From contig NZ_QMFY01000002.1 of the NCBI RefSeq assembly GCF_003286915.1, forward strand, positions 124,001 to 188,000: DNA of 64,000 nt, given 5' to 3'. Both the position numbers and the translations under genes were made by a program. This stretch comes from Pseudochryseolinea flava. GTDB taxonomy: Bacteria; Bacteroidota; Bacteroidia; Cytophagales; Cyclobacteriaceae. The notes beneath the pieces are model-generated. The model had not been told where the DNA came from. It saw only the letters and a program-made list of their open reading frames with translations, and ran no database searches. Of this stretch, positions 41,344-51,349 are shown in pieces (position 1 is the first letter of the stretch; each line of letters opens with the position of its first letter).

Positions 41344-41652
41344 ATGAAAAACATTTTCGTAACGGCCCTGTTCATTGCATTTACCTGTGTCGCCGCCGCT
41401 GCACAAACGGTTTATTCGTCAACGAAAGGTGAAAAATATCACACCGCAGATTGCAAACTTTCGGGCGAAGCAAGTCCTATTAAATTGGCAGATGCCAAGA
41501 AGAACGGAAAGAATGCATGCGGCGTTTGCAAGCCAGATGAATGGGTAAAAGCGAAACTCAACTTATGCGAAGGCAAAACGAAGGATGGCACGCGCTGTAA
41601 ACGGATGACGGCTAACAAAAACAAAAAATGTTATCAGCATCAGTCGAAGTAG
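41344..41652 (+). CDS. Small exported Cys-motif protein
   Basis: A 102-residue protein starting at 41344 (MKNIFVTALFIAFTCVAAAAQ). Part one has YHTADCKLSGEASPIKLADAK then ACGVCKPDEW, a repeated pattern in small Bacteroidetes exported proteins with a CxxC plus one upstream Cys. Part two has CEGKTKDGTRCKRMTANKNKKCYQHQ, a Cys3-His knuckle of zinc-binding type. The function is unknown. The longer upstream frame from 41230 is a non-coding read-through of the previous gene's tail. Confidence 0.72.
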   Translation: MKNIFVTALFIAFTCVAAAAQTVYSSTKGEKYHTADCKLSGEASPIKLADAKKNGKNACGVCKPDEWVKAKLNLCEGKTKDGTRCKRMTANKNKKCYQHQSK

Positions 41653-41758
41653 CTTTTATCTGAATTATCAGAAGTTTGTCTAGCGACTACGGTGTCATCT
41701 GTTGTCTGGAAATTTGCAAACCCGCTGAAGTAGTCTATTTTTTATTACTGATGAAACA

Positions 41759-41786
41759 AAGCGAGACATTACAGGTTGTCTCGCTT
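41759..41786. terminator. Hairpin in the convergent gap before the LLM oxidoreductase gene
   Basis: AAGCGAGACA and TGTCTCGCTT form a perfect 10-bp stem with an 8-base loop. On the minus strand a T-rich tract follows, so it likely terminates the leftward gene ending at 41960 or the rightward gene ending at 41652. Nothing else is visible in 41653-41959. Confidence 0.65.
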
Positions 41787-41959
41787 CGAATTTTCAACGG
41801 ATTCTAATAGCTCATAATATATCTCGTCTTCACTTTTTCTCCACATAAAAACCTGGAACTCAAGTGGCATACATTGTAATCCGAAATCTACGGCACTTAT
41901 AAAATCTTTTCAAGACAATGTCACCCTTATGTGTAAACACATCCCATCTTCCCGTGTTT

Positions 41960-42982
41960 TTACCGCCACCCCAATCCAGGCGCAACGTATTCTAATATAG
42001 ACGACAACACGTGGACATTATAATCAACACCAAGTGTATTTGGAATGGTTAACAATACTGTATCTGCTTCTTGGATTGCTTCGTCTGCCGCCAATTCTTT
42101 AATTAATTGATCTGGCTCGGCGGCATAGCTTCTGCCAAAAATCGCGCGTTTATCTTGCTCGATATAACCGATTTGATCCGTACGATTACGCTCTTGTCCA
42201 AAGAGATGTCTATCCTGGTCGTTTACCAAAGCAAAAATAGAACGGCTTACAGAAACTCTTGGCTCACGTTTATGCCCAGCCTTCTTCCAAGCTTCTTTGT
42301 ATAATCGAATTTGCTCGGCTTGCTGCACGTGAAATGGTTTACCACCTTCATCGAACTTCAAGGTAGAGCTTTGCAAATGCATACCCTGTTCAGCAGCCCA
42401 CACGGCCGTCGCATTCGATGCGGCTCCCCACCAAATTCTATCGCGAAGTCCTTCTGCATGCGGCTCTAATCGTAACAAGCCCGGCGGATTTGGAAACATC
42501 GGAAATGGATTAGGCTTAGCAAATCCTACGCCTTTCAGCTTATCAAGAAATTCCAATGCTTTACGACGCCCCATGTCTGCATCGGTTTCTCCTTCGGCAG
42601 GTTCATAACCAAAGTAACGCCACCCATCGATAACCTGTTCTGGTGACCCTCTACTAATACCAAGTTGCAATCGTCCGCCAGAAATCAAGTCAGCAGCGCC
42701 CGCATCCTCTACCATGTAAAGCGGATTTTCATAACGCATATCAATGACGCCGGTTCCGATCTCTATCTTTTTAGTTTTAGCACCGATAGCCGACAATAAA
42801 GGGAATGGCGATCCAAGCTGAGCTGCAAAATGATGTACACGAAAATATGCTCCATCAAGTCCCATCTCTTCACAAGCCACCGCTAAATCTATCGACTGAA
42901 GTAATGTATCACTTGCCGTACGTGCTTGATATCCCTGACGATTAGCCCAATGTCCAAATGACAAAAATCCAATTTTCTTCAT
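41960..42982 (-). CDS. LLM-class flavin-dependent oxidoreductase (luciferase-like)
   Basis: A 340-residue TIM-barrel flavoprotein using FMN supplied by a reductase, with unknown substrate. The start at 42982 (MKKIGFLSFGHW) is chosen because it begins the first barrel strand. Motifs: SIDLAVACEEMGLDGAYFRVHHFA, IEIGTGVIDMRYENPLYMVEDAGAADLISGGRLQLGISRGSPEQ (typical luciferase-like phosphate-binding region), and WWGAASNATAVWAAEQGMHLQSS. It stands alone. It could be an alkanal monooxygenase-type detoxifying enzyme; nothing further is shown. Confidence 0.9.
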   Translation of the reverse strand: MKKIGFLSFGHWANRQGYQARTASDTLLQSIDLAVACEEMGLDGAYFRVHHFAAQLGSPFPLLSAIGAKTKKIEIGTGVIDMRYENPLYMVEDAGAADLISGGRLQLGISRGSPEQVIDGWRYFGYEPAEGETDADMGRRKALEFLDKLKGVGFAKPNPFPMFPNPPGLLRLEPHAEGLRDRIWWGAASNATAVWAAEQGMHLQSSTLKFDEGGKPFHVQQAEQIRLYKEAWKKAGHKREPRVSVSRSIFALVNDQDRHLFGQERNRTDQIGYIEQDKRAIFGRSYAAEPDQLIKELAADEAIQEADTVLLTIPNTLGVDYNVHVLSSILEYVAPGLGWR

Positions 42983-43346
42983 AATAGCCCATTTCGCGTT
43001 AAAATAATTCAATACCGGTAGAAGTGAAAATGAAAGTTGTGAGCATGTTGAATCTTAATAACCAACATGACCGGTTCATCTCGTCAACACACGTTACAGC
43101 AAAATAGTTTAACATCCACGTTGCAAAGGCGGTCGCGATGCATGGTGAATACACGTACTAGGACTTATTTCTATTGGCAACAAACTTCATGCTGTGATAA
43201 ATTCAGATAAAGACAATCTGAAGGGAATTAAGTGTACGCGAAAACGAATCACACATAAACGACTCGTGCTCAGAGTCAACTTCGTTGGCCCAAAATTTTA
43301 GTAATAAAATGGTATTATCGGCGGTATACTATATTTATTCCGAGCC

Positions 43347-44114
43347 ATGAAAAATAGCAGTACAAGCAATGATGGTGGTCGTAAAAATCCGGGAAAGAAT
43401 TGGTTCTTAATCAGCATGTTGTCTGTTTTAACAATCGCTGTTGGATGTTACTTTATAATCCCCGATTTCAAAGATGGTGTAAACGATGTTTTCGCCGTGC
43501 TCACCAGTGATGATCAAGACGAAATTCAACGTTGGGTCAAAAAATTTGGAATCCTCGGCCCTGTTGTTCTCATCGTGGCAATGGCGTTTCAAATGTTTCT
43601 CCTGATCGTTCCTAATATCCTGTTATTTGCGATTGCCATTGTTTGTTATGGCCCCATATGGGGAGCGTTAATTTGTTTAATCGGCGTATTCTGCTCGTCG
43701 TCTTTGGGATATTTCATAGGCAAAAAACTTGGTCCGCGTGCTATTGACCGCTTCGTATCGCAGCGCATACAAAACCGAATTCAAGTCTTTGTTGAGCGTT
43801 ATGGCGCTAAGGCTGTTGCCATATTCAGGCTCTCAACAATATCCGCAGATTCATTGGGATTCGTCGCAGGTATTCTTGAGATGAGTTATAAAAAATATAT
43901 CATCGCTACCATGTGTGGTGTAACGCCGCTCATTATCATGATCGCGATTTACGGCAAGAATGGAAATGTAGAAACTGCGCTGCTTTGGATCGCGGGAATA
44001 TCTTTAGTGTGCCTAGTCGTTTATTATGTGCTCGACAAAAAGCGTCGCAACGCAGCATTTGCCGACGAAGACCAGGAACACGCAACGTCAAATATCAACC
44101 ATATTAAAAGTTGA
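43347..44114 (+). CDS. VTT-domain (TVP38/TMEM64, DedA-like) membrane protein
   Basis: A 255-residue inner-membrane protein with five or six helices. The N-terminal helix NWFLISMLSVLTIAVGCYFII is followed by the VTT core: GPVVLIVAMAFQMFLLIVPNILLFAIAIVCYGPIWGALICLIGVFCSSSLGYFIGKKLG and the membrane-reentrant segment RLSTISADSLGFVAGILEMSYKKYIIATMCG. The family acts in lipid scrambling or lipid carrier transport. No operon partner is adjacent. The 334 bases upstream (43013-43346) contain no gene that I can recognise. Confidence 0.88.
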   Translation: MKNSSTSNDGGRKNPGKNWFLISMLSVLTIAVGCYFIIPDFKDGVNDVFAVLTSDDQDEIQRWVKKFGILGPVVLIVAMAFQMFLLIVPNILLFAIAIVCYGPIWGALICLIGVFCSSSLGYFIGKKLGPRAIDRFVSQRIQNRIQVFVERYGAKAVAIFRLSTISADSLGFVAGILEMSYKKYIIATMCGVTPLIIMIAIYGKNGNVETALLWIAGISLVCLVVYYVLDKKRRNAAFADEDQEHATSNINHIKS

Positions 44115-44159
44115 TGCACTGAAAACGAAAATTTTCGTTTTTTTTACCCACGGTAAAGG

Positions 44160-44366
44160 CTAAGATAATTCCACACAATCAAATCCTCGACGGTGTAAAA
44201 GCTCGACTACTCCGTCGGAGGTCTCTGCATTACAATCTATCCGCAAGACTTTATCACAATCATCAAGGTCAATGTTCCAACCGTGCTGGACAAGCTCATT
44301 CAAATCTGTACTCAAAAGTTTTACTTCTTCTCTTGTGTTCACCGATGTCTTAAATACATAAATCAT
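44160..44366 (-). CDS. Small ferredoxin-like-fold protein (HMA-like), hypothetical
   Basis: A 68-residue soluble protein (MIYVFKTSVNTREEVKLLSTDLNELVQHGWNIDLDD..). The beta-alpha-beta-beta-alpha-beta order suits a ferredoxin-like fold related to heavy-metal-associated domains, but the CxxC motif is absent (single Cys residues at 37, 45 and 64). The fold suggests a copper-chaperone relative without metal-binding capacity. It lies alone between the VTT gene and the ABC permease. Confidence in a real gene is moderate; it is supported by the conserved style of start and composition. Confidence 0.55.
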   Translation of the reverse strand: MIYVFKTSVNTREEVKLLSTDLNELVQHGWNIDLDDCDKVLRIDCNAETSDGVVELLHRRGFDCVELS

Positions 44367-44572
44367 ACAGGATACATTAAATTACGTTGGCATCTTATCA
44401 AGACGCGATGCCTTCAAAATCGCGCACAAAGTAGCTCGCAGATACATCTCAAAATTGTATGAAACCGACATTTTTAAGAAGGACATCCACCCGCAACCGT
44501 GACGCCATATTGGTTCTTTAGAATCATTGATAAATACGCGGCAAACGTTGTACTTGCCAATCAAAAGTTCTT

Positions 44573-46909
44573 ATGTTCCGTTCAGTACTCATGCTCTTAT
44601 TGCGAAAGTCTGTAAAGCACTTTTCACAAACGATATTCACCGTTGTAAGCTTAACCATTGGACTGACTTGCATCTTTTTAATTTTCCAATGGGCTACTGA
44701 TGAGTTCCGATTCGACCGTTACAATTCAGAAACGGACAGGACGTATGCGATACTGTTCAATGAAACCATCGATGACGAAATTGAAACCTCCGATGAGACA
44801 TCCGTGCCGTTGTATGATCTCCTACCAGAGAATCTTGCTTCATTGGAGGCAATCACACGCATCGATAACACACAAAGCCTAATCACCTACAACAACGCGC
44901 AAATACAAGTACGTGGCATGTATGCGGACAGTGGGTTCATCCAGGTTTTTAAACCAATGCTTCTGTATGGCGACACCGAAAAAGGATTCCGGAACAATCG
45001 CAGCGTTTCCATAACAAGTACACTAGCCAGTACGTTGTTCGAAAGTGCCAATGAAGCTATCGGCAAAACTGTACTGATAGGCGCAACCGACTACTTTACC
45101 ATTACATCGATATTCGAGCCCTTTCCAACCAACAGTTCATTTCATTCTTACCAAATTATTCTACCATTTCACGCCATCAAGCGCTCCGATGAAGAATGGC
45201 ATAACTACTACGTTAAGCTCCGAGACACACATGCTGTCGCCAGGACAGAAGCCATGATTAACGGCATCTTACAAAAACACAATGGAAGCGAACAAACCAA
45301 AGCCATGCTGTTTAGTCAGGCAAAATGGCATCTCTATTGGAACTTTGAGAATGGGATTGCGACAGGTGGAAGAATCGTCTATGTAAAGACCTTCATTGCC
45401 GCCGCAATATTCATATTGCTAATGTCGATTGTAAATTATGTTTCAACAGCGACAGCTTATGCTACAAAACGTGCACGCGAAATCGGTGTACGTAAAGTAA
45501 CAGGCGCCACACGCGATACCCTCACAATACAATTCATGTTGGAAAGCTTGGCTATTTCATTTATAGCATTTCTCGTTTCTTGTATCGCATCGCAATTTAT
45601 CTTACCCTACTTCAACCAGATTACCGGGAGCGATCTTCCCTCACTGCTTCAAACTCCCACGCTTTTAATCGCGATGTTTTGTATCGCTATGATCACCGGC
45701 ATCATTGCGGGCTGCTATCCCGCGTTTCTATTGGCGTCTTTCAATCCAATATCTGCCATGCGTGGAATGCAACTTTTTACCGGACATAGATTACGCAAGG
45801 CACTCGCAATATTTCAACTTTCACTTGCTGCGATTCTTATATTCTCAGTGGCTGTAGTTCATCAACAGACAAGTTATCTATTAGAAAAAGATCTTGGCTA
45901 TGACAAACAGAATGTAATTAACATCTGGCTTCAGCCTGAATACCCTGTACCATTTACAGCTTTTAAAAATGAGCTCCTAAAAAACCCGGCTATTGTATCT
46001 GCTGGCTACGGCGGAGCTAGTCCGATGGAAATCAATGGAAGTGCTGAGGTCGATTGGTCAGGACGTATCCCTGGCACTACAACAATATTAAATGGATCAT
46101 CAGCGGATGAAGACATGTTGGACGTTTTACATATGGAAATCATACAAGGTCGAAACTTTTCCTCCGACCGTGTATCAGACTCCTCAGCATTCATCATCAC
46201 TGAAGGCGCAGCCAAGTTGATGCAATTGAAAGATCCGATTGGACAAAAGCTAACGTATAGTATGTTTGGCAATCAGCAAGGAACCGTTATCGGCATTGTG
46301 AAGGATTTCGTTAACGACGATATACACGCACCTTTATCACCAGTCATTTTTTGTTACGGAACCGAAGAAAACATCTACAATCTTTTTGTTAGATATAAAG
46401 ATGGTACAGCCGGCCCCGCATTGGATCATTTAAAGAAAACGTTCAATAAATTTCATCCGAGAATTCCACTTCAGTATAGCTTTTTGGATGCAGACTTCGA
46501 AAATCAATTTTACAACGAATATTTCCTTCGAAGACTATCTGCATGGTGCGCGATGATAGCGATTTCCATTGCCGTATTGGGACTTCTATCGCTGGTTACT
46601 TTTAATACACGACGACGCACGAAAGAAATCGGAATAAGAAAAATTCATGGTGCATCGAATCATCAAATGCTATTTACCCTTTTGCTCGAATTTATAAGGC
46701 CTGCATGTTGGGCGATTGTCATCGCATTGCCCTTTACCTTGGCAATTATTGAACGACTACGCCAGGGCTATACGCATGAAATTCCTATCCCGTTTCTTTT
46801 CTTAGCGCTCGTTGCAGTATCCATAATACTGTTGGTAGGCGCTATTGTATCGCTCCAATGCATTCGAACTGCCGCTAAGAATCCAATCGACACTTTGAAA
46901 ACGGACTAG
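44573..46909 (+). CDS. FtsX/MacB-type ABC transporter permease
   Basis: A 778-residue inner-membrane permease lacking an ATPase domain. It follows the two-half plan of Bacteroidetes FtsX-like proteins. An N-terminal helix (FTVVSLTIGLTCIFLIFQWATDEFRFDRYN) and a periplasmic MacB-PCD domain are followed by three helices including RAREIGVRKVTGATRDTLTIQF. A second periplasmic domain and helices follow, with TRRRTKEIGIRKIHGASNHQML. The paired EIGxRKxxGA motifs are the coupling helices that contact an ATPase encoded elsewhere. Likely substrates are peptides, antibiotics or lipoproteins; none is identified by neighbours. Confidence 0.92.
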   Translation: MFRSVLMLLLRKSVKHFSQTIFTVVSLTIGLTCIFLIFQWATDEFRFDRYNSETDRTYAILFNETIDDEIETSDETSVPLYDLLPENLASLEAITRIDNTQSLITYNNAQIQVRGMYADSGFIQVFKPMLLYGDTEKGFRNNRSVSITSTLASTLFESANEAIGKTVLIGATDYFTITSIFEPFPTNSSFHSYQIILPFHAIKRSDEEWHNYYVKLRDTHAVARTEAMINGILQKHNGSEQTKAMLFSQAKWHLYWNFENGIATGGRIVYVKTFIAAAIFILLMSIVNYVSTATAYATKRAREIGVRKVTGATRDTLTIQFMLESLAISFIAFLVSCIASQFILPYFNQITGSDLPSLLQTPTLLIAMFCIAMITGIIAGCYPAFLLASFNPISAMRGMQLFTGHRLRKALAIFQLSLAAILIFSVAVVHQQTSYLLEKDLGYDKQNVINIWLQPEYPVPFTAFKNELLKNPAIVSAGYGGASPMEINGSAEVDWSGRIPGTTTILNGSSADEDMLDVLHMEIIQGRNFSSDRVSDSSAFIITEGAAKLMQLKDPIGQKLTYSMFGNQQGTVIGIVKDFVNDDIHAPLSPVIFCYGTEENIYNLFVRYKDGTAGPALDHLKKTFNKFHPRIPLQYSFLDADFENQFYNEYFLRRLSAWCAMIAISIAVLGLLSLVTFNTRRRTKEIGIRKIHGASNHQMLFTLLLEFIRPACWAIVIALPFTLAIIERLRQGYTHEIPIPFLFLALVAVSIILLVGAIVSLQCIRTAAKNPIDTLKTD

Positions 46910-47032
46910 GCCCCATCCTATCGAGACGACGATCGATTCTTAAACAAATCTGACATCTACAACAAGTTTCCCGTGTCAACATTTGGATTCACAGCAGCAA
47001 GCACCCTAAATTGACCAATAAACCAACTCAAT

Positions 47033-47446
47033 ATGAAACTACGAGTCGTTATATCAACAGCATTCATCCTTGCATTTTTCGTTTCATTTGCGCAAGAAAA
47101 TAACCATCAGCGCACAGCGTCTTCAGAAAAAGGGCTTCTGAAAATTACCGTGATGTACCCATTCTCCGAGGGAAAAACTTTCGACATGACGTATTACGAA
47201 ACGAAACACATGCCCATGGTGGCCGATATTATTGGCGCCAATCTTGTGAAGTATACGATTGAAAAAGGACTCGCCAGTGGAATTCCCAACCAGCCACTAT
47301 CCTACATGGCTATCGGAACTTTCTATGTCAGGAACCTTCAAGAATACCAGTCAGCAATCGCACCGCATCGTGAAACAATCCGCACTGACATTACAAAATA
47401 TACGAATGTAGCGCCCGTGATATTGATCAGCGAGGTGGTAAGATAA
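47033..47446 (+). CDS. Exported EthD-family protein
   Basis: A 137-residue protein with signal peptide MKLRVVISTAFILAFFVSFAQ and an EthD-type ferredoxin-like domain (KITVMYPFSEGKTFDMTYYETKHMPMVADIIGANLVKYTIEKGL, YMAIGTFYVRNLQEYQSAIAPHRETIRTDITKYTN). EthD proteins are small dimeric alpha-beta proteins, one of which is needed for ETBE degradation by Rhodococcus; a general role is not known. The signal peptide is unusual for the family. It converges with the TerC gene. Confidence 0.85.
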   Translation: MKLRVVISTAFILAFFVSFAQENNHQRTASSEKGLLKITVMYPFSEGKTFDMTYYETKHMPMVADIIGANLVKYTIEKGLASGIPNQPLSYMAIGTFYVRNLQEYQSAIAPHRETIRTDITKYTNVAPVILISEVVR

Positions 47447-47478
47447 ATAACGATGCGTCTAGTCACGCCGTTGCTGGA

Positions 47479-48399
47479 CTAAGATACCGGCTTCCGTTTT
47501 ATAACCACAGAGGCAATCATTGAAATCGCGAGTAAGAATGAAATAATGATCAACGAAATCTCTACAGGAATTTTATAATAATCTGCGATGACCATCTTCA
47601 CACCAACAAAAACAAGAATGGTGGCAAGTCCATATTTTAAGTATGTGAAATACCTTTCAATACCTGCAAGCGCAAAATACAAAGAACGCAAGCCAAGGAT
47701 AGCAAATACATTTGACGTATAGACAATAAAAGGGTCTTCGGATATCGAAATGATCGCCGGTATGGAGTCAACGGCAAAGATCAAATCGGTACCTTCGATC
47801 AACATCACAACAATAAACAAGGGCGTTGCCCATAGTTTATGATCGCGTCTCACGAAGAATTTGTCGCCTTCAAACGACGCCGTCACAGGAAACATCTTCC
47901 TAACTAATTTCACGATTGGATTCTTTTCAGGATCTATGGGTTTGTCTTCGCCGAAGACCATGCGCACACCCGTTACTATCAGGAAGCCGCCAAAAACATA
48001 GATCAGCCAGTGAAACTTATGAATGAGTTCAATTCCAGCAAAGATGAAGATCACACGCATCACAAGCGCGCCGAAAATACCCCAAAAGAGAACTTTATGT
48101 TGATAGGCATCCGGAACACGGAAGTAGGAAAAGATCATGATGATCACAAAAATATTATCGATACTCAACGACTTCTCGACAACATAGGCCGTGAAGAATT
48201 CCAACGCTTCCTCCTTATCAAAATAGTGATAAACAAAAAGATTGAACAGCATCGCCAGCGCAATCCATACGGCTGTCCATGTAAGCGCCTCTTTCACCGA
48301 CACTGAATGTGATTTACGATGAAAGACGCCAAGATCCAAAGCTAGCATGCCGATGACAAAAACGCTGAACGATCCCCAAAGAAGAGTTTCTTCACTCAT
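47479..48399 (-). CDS. TerC-family integral membrane protein
   Basis: A 306-residue inner-membrane protein with seven or more helices. The TerC signatures are LWGSFSVFVIGMLALDLGVFHRK at the N-terminus, VVEKSLSIDNIFVIIMIF with the conserved Asp/Asn, EGTDLIFAVDSIPAIISISEDPFIVYTSNVFAILGLRSLYF, and a C-terminal pair of helices. The family includes tellurite-resistance-linked and manganese-exporting proteins, the latter co-translationally metallating exoenzymes. It lies next to a KefB-like antiporter on the same strand, so both are probably envelope ion-homeostasis genes. Confidence 0.93.
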   Translation of the reverse strand: MSEETLLWGSFSVFVIGMLALDLGVFHRKSHSVSVKEALTWTAVWIALAMLFNLFVYHYFDKEEALEFFTAYVVEKSLSIDNIFVIIMIFSYFRVPDAYQHKVLFWGIFGALVMRVIFIFAGIELIHKFHWLIYVFGGFLIVTGVRMVFGEDKPIDPEKNPIVKLVRKMFPVTASFEGDKFFVRRDHKLWATPLFIVVMLIEGTDLIFAVDSIPAIISISEDPFIVYTSNVFAILGLRSLYFALAGIERYFTYLKYGLATILVFVGVKMVIADYYKIPVEISLIIISFLLAISMIASVVIKRKPVS

Positions 48400-48449
48400 A
48401 ATAAGTTTACTTTATTTCCATTTGATTTTTTTATGCCGCACGAATACAA

Positions 48450-50735
48450 CTACCCCCTCGCTGCCTTTTGATTTCGCAACGCGCGGATTTTATCTCGCTC
48501 ACCAACAATCCAGATTACATCGCCCCATTCAAATATTGTAGTCGAGTCTGGATTTAAGATACGAAGATCATCCCGTTCGATTCCAATCACAATACCATTC
48601 GTCTGTTCTCGCAGACTTGAATCGCGTATCGAACGCCCGCGTAGCTTGGTGTACTCGTCTACAACCAACTGCTCAAAGACAATATCATTAATGTCAATGT
48701 TGCTATTTCGATTCTGCTTAGGATCTGGTTCCTGAAAAACAGGTTTAAACCCTGCCACCTGAGCATCGGTCGCGACAATTCCGACTTGATCGAAAGGCAA
48801 AATGAAATGACTTCTACCCGGTACGTTAATAAGATCCTCGCCTCGTTTAATGTAAACAACATTTATACCGTAGTGTTCGCGCCATTGCAGTTCACTTAAG
48901 GGTTTTCCTATGAACGGTGCATGTGTAGGTGTTTGCAGTTGAACAATGTGAGCATCCCACGGCGCCAATCGTGTTTGAAAGTCTGCGTTTTTTTGAGAGA
49001 CACGAGAACTCATCGAATTTGCAGATTCAATTTCCCTTGCATTTAAATTCCCTAAAAAACGTTCTTCGAGTCTCCGGTAGAAATTTTTCATTCGTTGCGT
49101 AAAAACAAATAAGATCGCCATCACCACAGGAACGGCGACCATAATGGCAACTTGATTAGATGATAATTGAAATGCCCACACAAAAATCAGCACACCGCCC
49201 AACAAAACGCGACTCGCTTCTATCAACAGCAACGGCCCACGATTATATTTTCGATCAAGCCACAACTCTTTATAAGAATTGTTTTCTGGCTTCTTTGCCA
49301 TCAATGCCCACAGAAACGGCAGCGCCACAACAAACGATATGGCCAACGCCACCACACCGCGTGTTGTTTCATTTTCAATCGTACCGCTCAGATACGGCAG
49401 CAAGAAATTGATGGACAACCAAAACAAAATCAACAAGAAAACAATATTGATTAAAATAATGTTTCGATACGATTTCAACGCAATCTTCCAATCTGTTTCC
49501 GCTTGAATATTTTGCGTGCCGGCAGAGTAAGCTTGCAGACGTTTGATCCATCGCTCTGGAAGTATTCGCTCTAGAAAAAAGTACAGCGGCTCCGAAAATT
49601 TAATTAAGTACGGCGTCGTGAAGGTTGTTATTGCTGAGGCTCCCACGGCGACTGGAAAGAGAAAATCAGAAATAACACCAAGGGATAAGCCCAACGTTGC
49701 AACGATGAACGCGAACTCACCGATTTGCGCCATACTCATACCAACTTGCACCGATTGTTTTAAGGGTTGCCCCGAGAGCAGTGCACCCACCGTTGTACTG
49801 AACAATTTCCCAAACAAGGTAAGTAACGTTACCACAACTACCGGCCACCCATACTGCATGATGGCTTGAGGATCAATCATCATTCCGACGGATACGAAAA
49901 ACACCGATCCGAAAAGATCTTTTACTGGCTTCGTAAGATGTTCGACACGTTCCGCAGATGTAGTTTCCGCAATAATTGATCCCATGATAAACGCGCCAAG
50001 CTCTGCAGAGAATCCGACTTTGGTAGCCAGCACTACCATCGCCAAGCAGAGACCAATCGATAGTATCAGCAATGTTTCTTCGTCTAGTAATGCCTTTGCT
50101 TTCTTTAATAACGTCGGCAAGAGAAAGATCCCGGCAATAAACCAAAGCGCGAGGAAGAATAGCAACTTCACGATCGTAAACACAATTTCACTTCCCTCAA
50201 ATTGCTGCGTAACGGCAATCGTAGACAGGAGCACCATAAGCAAAATCACGACGATATCTTCGACAACGAGCACACCAAAAACAATTCTAGCGTACTGCTT
50301 TGTCTTCACACCAAGTTCTTCGAAGGCCCGAATGATAATGGTAGTCGACGAGCTCGCGAGCATCCCCCCCAGAAATAAACTGTCCATCGTTGACCAGCCC
50401 ATCCACCTTCCAGCATAGTAGCCTGCGATGGTGATAAATGCAATTTCAACGAACGCCGTAATCGATGCAGCGCCGCCAACACGCATCAACTTTTTAAAAC
50501 TAAACTCAAGACCAAGACTGAACAAGAGAAAGATCACACCAATCTCCGCCAGCACTTCGATATTCTCGTTATCGGCTACAGTCGGCAAAAAATGAAAGTG
50601 CGGCCCTACGAGAAAACCAGCAATGATGTATCCGAGCACGAGCGGCTGCTTAATCTTCTTGAAGATTAATGTTGTTGTCGCCCCCGCCATCAAGATTAGC
50701 GCAAGGTCTCGTATCAGATCTGGTAAATGTCCCAT
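48450..50735 (-). CDS. CPA2-type cation:proton antiporter (KefB-like) with RCK_C domain
   Basis: A 761-residue protein. Residues about 5-390 are a CPA2 antiporter core with 12-13 helices (LVLGYIIAGFLVGPHFHFLP, GLEFSFKKLMRVGG, FLGGMLASSSTTIIIRAF, FSAELGAFIMGSIIAET). A second hydrophobic block around 420-560 is followed by a cytoplasmic regulatory region with two TrkA_C (RCK_C)-like beta domains, ending STTIFEWGDVIWIVGERDKIRAL. The N-terminal RCK_N domain of classical KefB is not evident. It would export K+, Na+ or another cation in exchange for protons. Downstream of it on the same strand is TerC. Confidence 0.9.
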   Translation of the reverse strand: MGHLPDLIRDLALILMAGATTTLIFKKIKQPLVLGYIIAGFLVGPHFHFLPTVADNENIEVLAEIGVIFLLFSLGLEFSFKKLMRVGGAASITAFVEIAFITIAGYYAGRWMGWSTMDSLFLGGMLASSSTTIIIRAFEELGVKTKQYARIVFGVLVVEDIVVILLMVLLSTIAVTQQFEGSEIVFTIVKLLFFLALWFIAGIFLLPTLLKKAKALLDEETLLILSIGLCLAMVVLATKVGFSAELGAFIMGSIIAETTSAERVEHLTKPVKDLFGSVFFVSVGMMIDPQAIMQYGWPVVVVTLLTLFGKLFSTTVGALLSGQPLKQSVQVGMSMAQIGEFAFIVATLGLSLGVISDFLFPVAVGASAITTFTTPYLIKFSEPLYFFLERILPERWIKRLQAYSAGTQNIQAETDWKIALKSYRNIILINIVFLLILFWLSINFLLPYLSGTIENETTRGVVALAISFVVALPFLWALMAKKPENNSYKELWLDRKYNRGPLLLIEASRVLLGGVLIFVWAFQLSSNQVAIMVAVPVVMAILFVFTQRMKNFYRRLEERFLGNLNAREIESANSMSSRVSQKNADFQTRLAPWDAHIVQLQTPTHAPFIGKPLSELQWREHYGINVVYIKRGEDLINVPGRSHFILPFDQVGIVATDAQVAGFKPVFQEPDPKQNRNSNIDINDIVFEQLVVDEYTKLRGRSIRDSSLREQTNGIVIGIERDDLRILNPDSTTIFEWGDVIWIVGERDKIRALRNQKAARG

Positions 50736-50777
50736 AGTACCAAGTTAACTTTTAAAAACAAGAAACATGAGCGAACG

Positions 50778-50978
50778 CTAAGGATCACGATTTTTCTTGA
50801 CATCGGCCATCCATTTGGCCACCCACATTCCACCAATAATAACGAGTACCATCGTTATAAAGGTCAAGCTAAAAGGATTCGTAACTTCGCGTCGCACGAA
50901 GATCACCATTCCTATTAGCAATAACGTGCGCAGCAGGCTTCTTCCGTTGCTATTTTCATCAATGATATTATTTGTCAC
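50778..50978 (-). CDS. Small membrane protein upstream of the antiporter
   Basis: A 66-residue protein with two hydrophobic segments (SLLRTLLLIGMVIFV and FITMVLVIIGGMWVAKWMADV) and a charged end KKNRDP. It lies 42 bases upstream of the antiporter and on the same strand, so it may be an accessory subunit. No family is recognised. Composition and spacing favour a true gene, but this cannot be confirmed here. Confidence 0.45.
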   Translation of the reverse strand: MTNNIIDENSNGRSLLRTLLLIGMVIFVRREVTNPFSLTFITMVLVIIGGMWVAKWMADVKKNRDP

Positions 50979-51024
50979 CGCACAAGAAATTAAAATGAGA
51001 TTAAAATTACCACTGCCTTGTCAC

Positions 51025-51219
51025 TCATTGAACGAGTGCAACAAGTTCGGCGCTTGAGCGAATCCAACTTACACGCTCTTTCCGTTCGTCATTCCTAAGG
51101 TAACGGAAAGCCTTTTTCAATTCCTTTTTGAATAACCTTTTATCAAATGTCATTTTCAACAAAATCAATTTGGAATATTCGAGCATGCTGCTCTTAAATG
51201 TTCTGCTCATCATGGCCAA
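51025..51219 (-). CDS. Small Lys/Arg-rich conserved-looking protein
   Basis: A 64-residue protein (SRTFKSSMLEYSKLILLKMTFDKRLFKKELKKAFRYLRNDERKERVSWIRS). The pattern FKSSMLEYSKxIL... LFxKExxKxFRYL resembles small Bacteroidetes proteins that I recall only as hypothetical. It is 46 bases upstream of the small membrane protein gene. Function unknown. Confidence 0.5.
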   Translation of the reverse strand: MAMMSRTFKSSMLEYSKLILLKMTFDKRLFKKELKKAFRYLRNDERKERVSWIRSSAELVALVQ

Positions 51220-51326
51220 TAAAAATTTATCAGCACGGCTTTGAATGGTAGCGTACTGGATGGAATTTAGGAATAACTAGTAAACGAAAAGTGGCTTTTA
51301 CAGAAAGCGCAACTAGAAAATATTAC

Positions 51327-51349
51327 GGCCACTATAGTTGATAGTGGCC
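51327..51349. terminator. Hairpin GGCCACTAT-N5-ATAGTGGCC
   Basis: A perfect 9-bp stem with a 5-base loop. It lies in the 514-base gap 51220-51733, which otherwise shows no gene I can support. Neither side has a clear T-run, so it could also be an operator or RNA element. Confidence 0.4.
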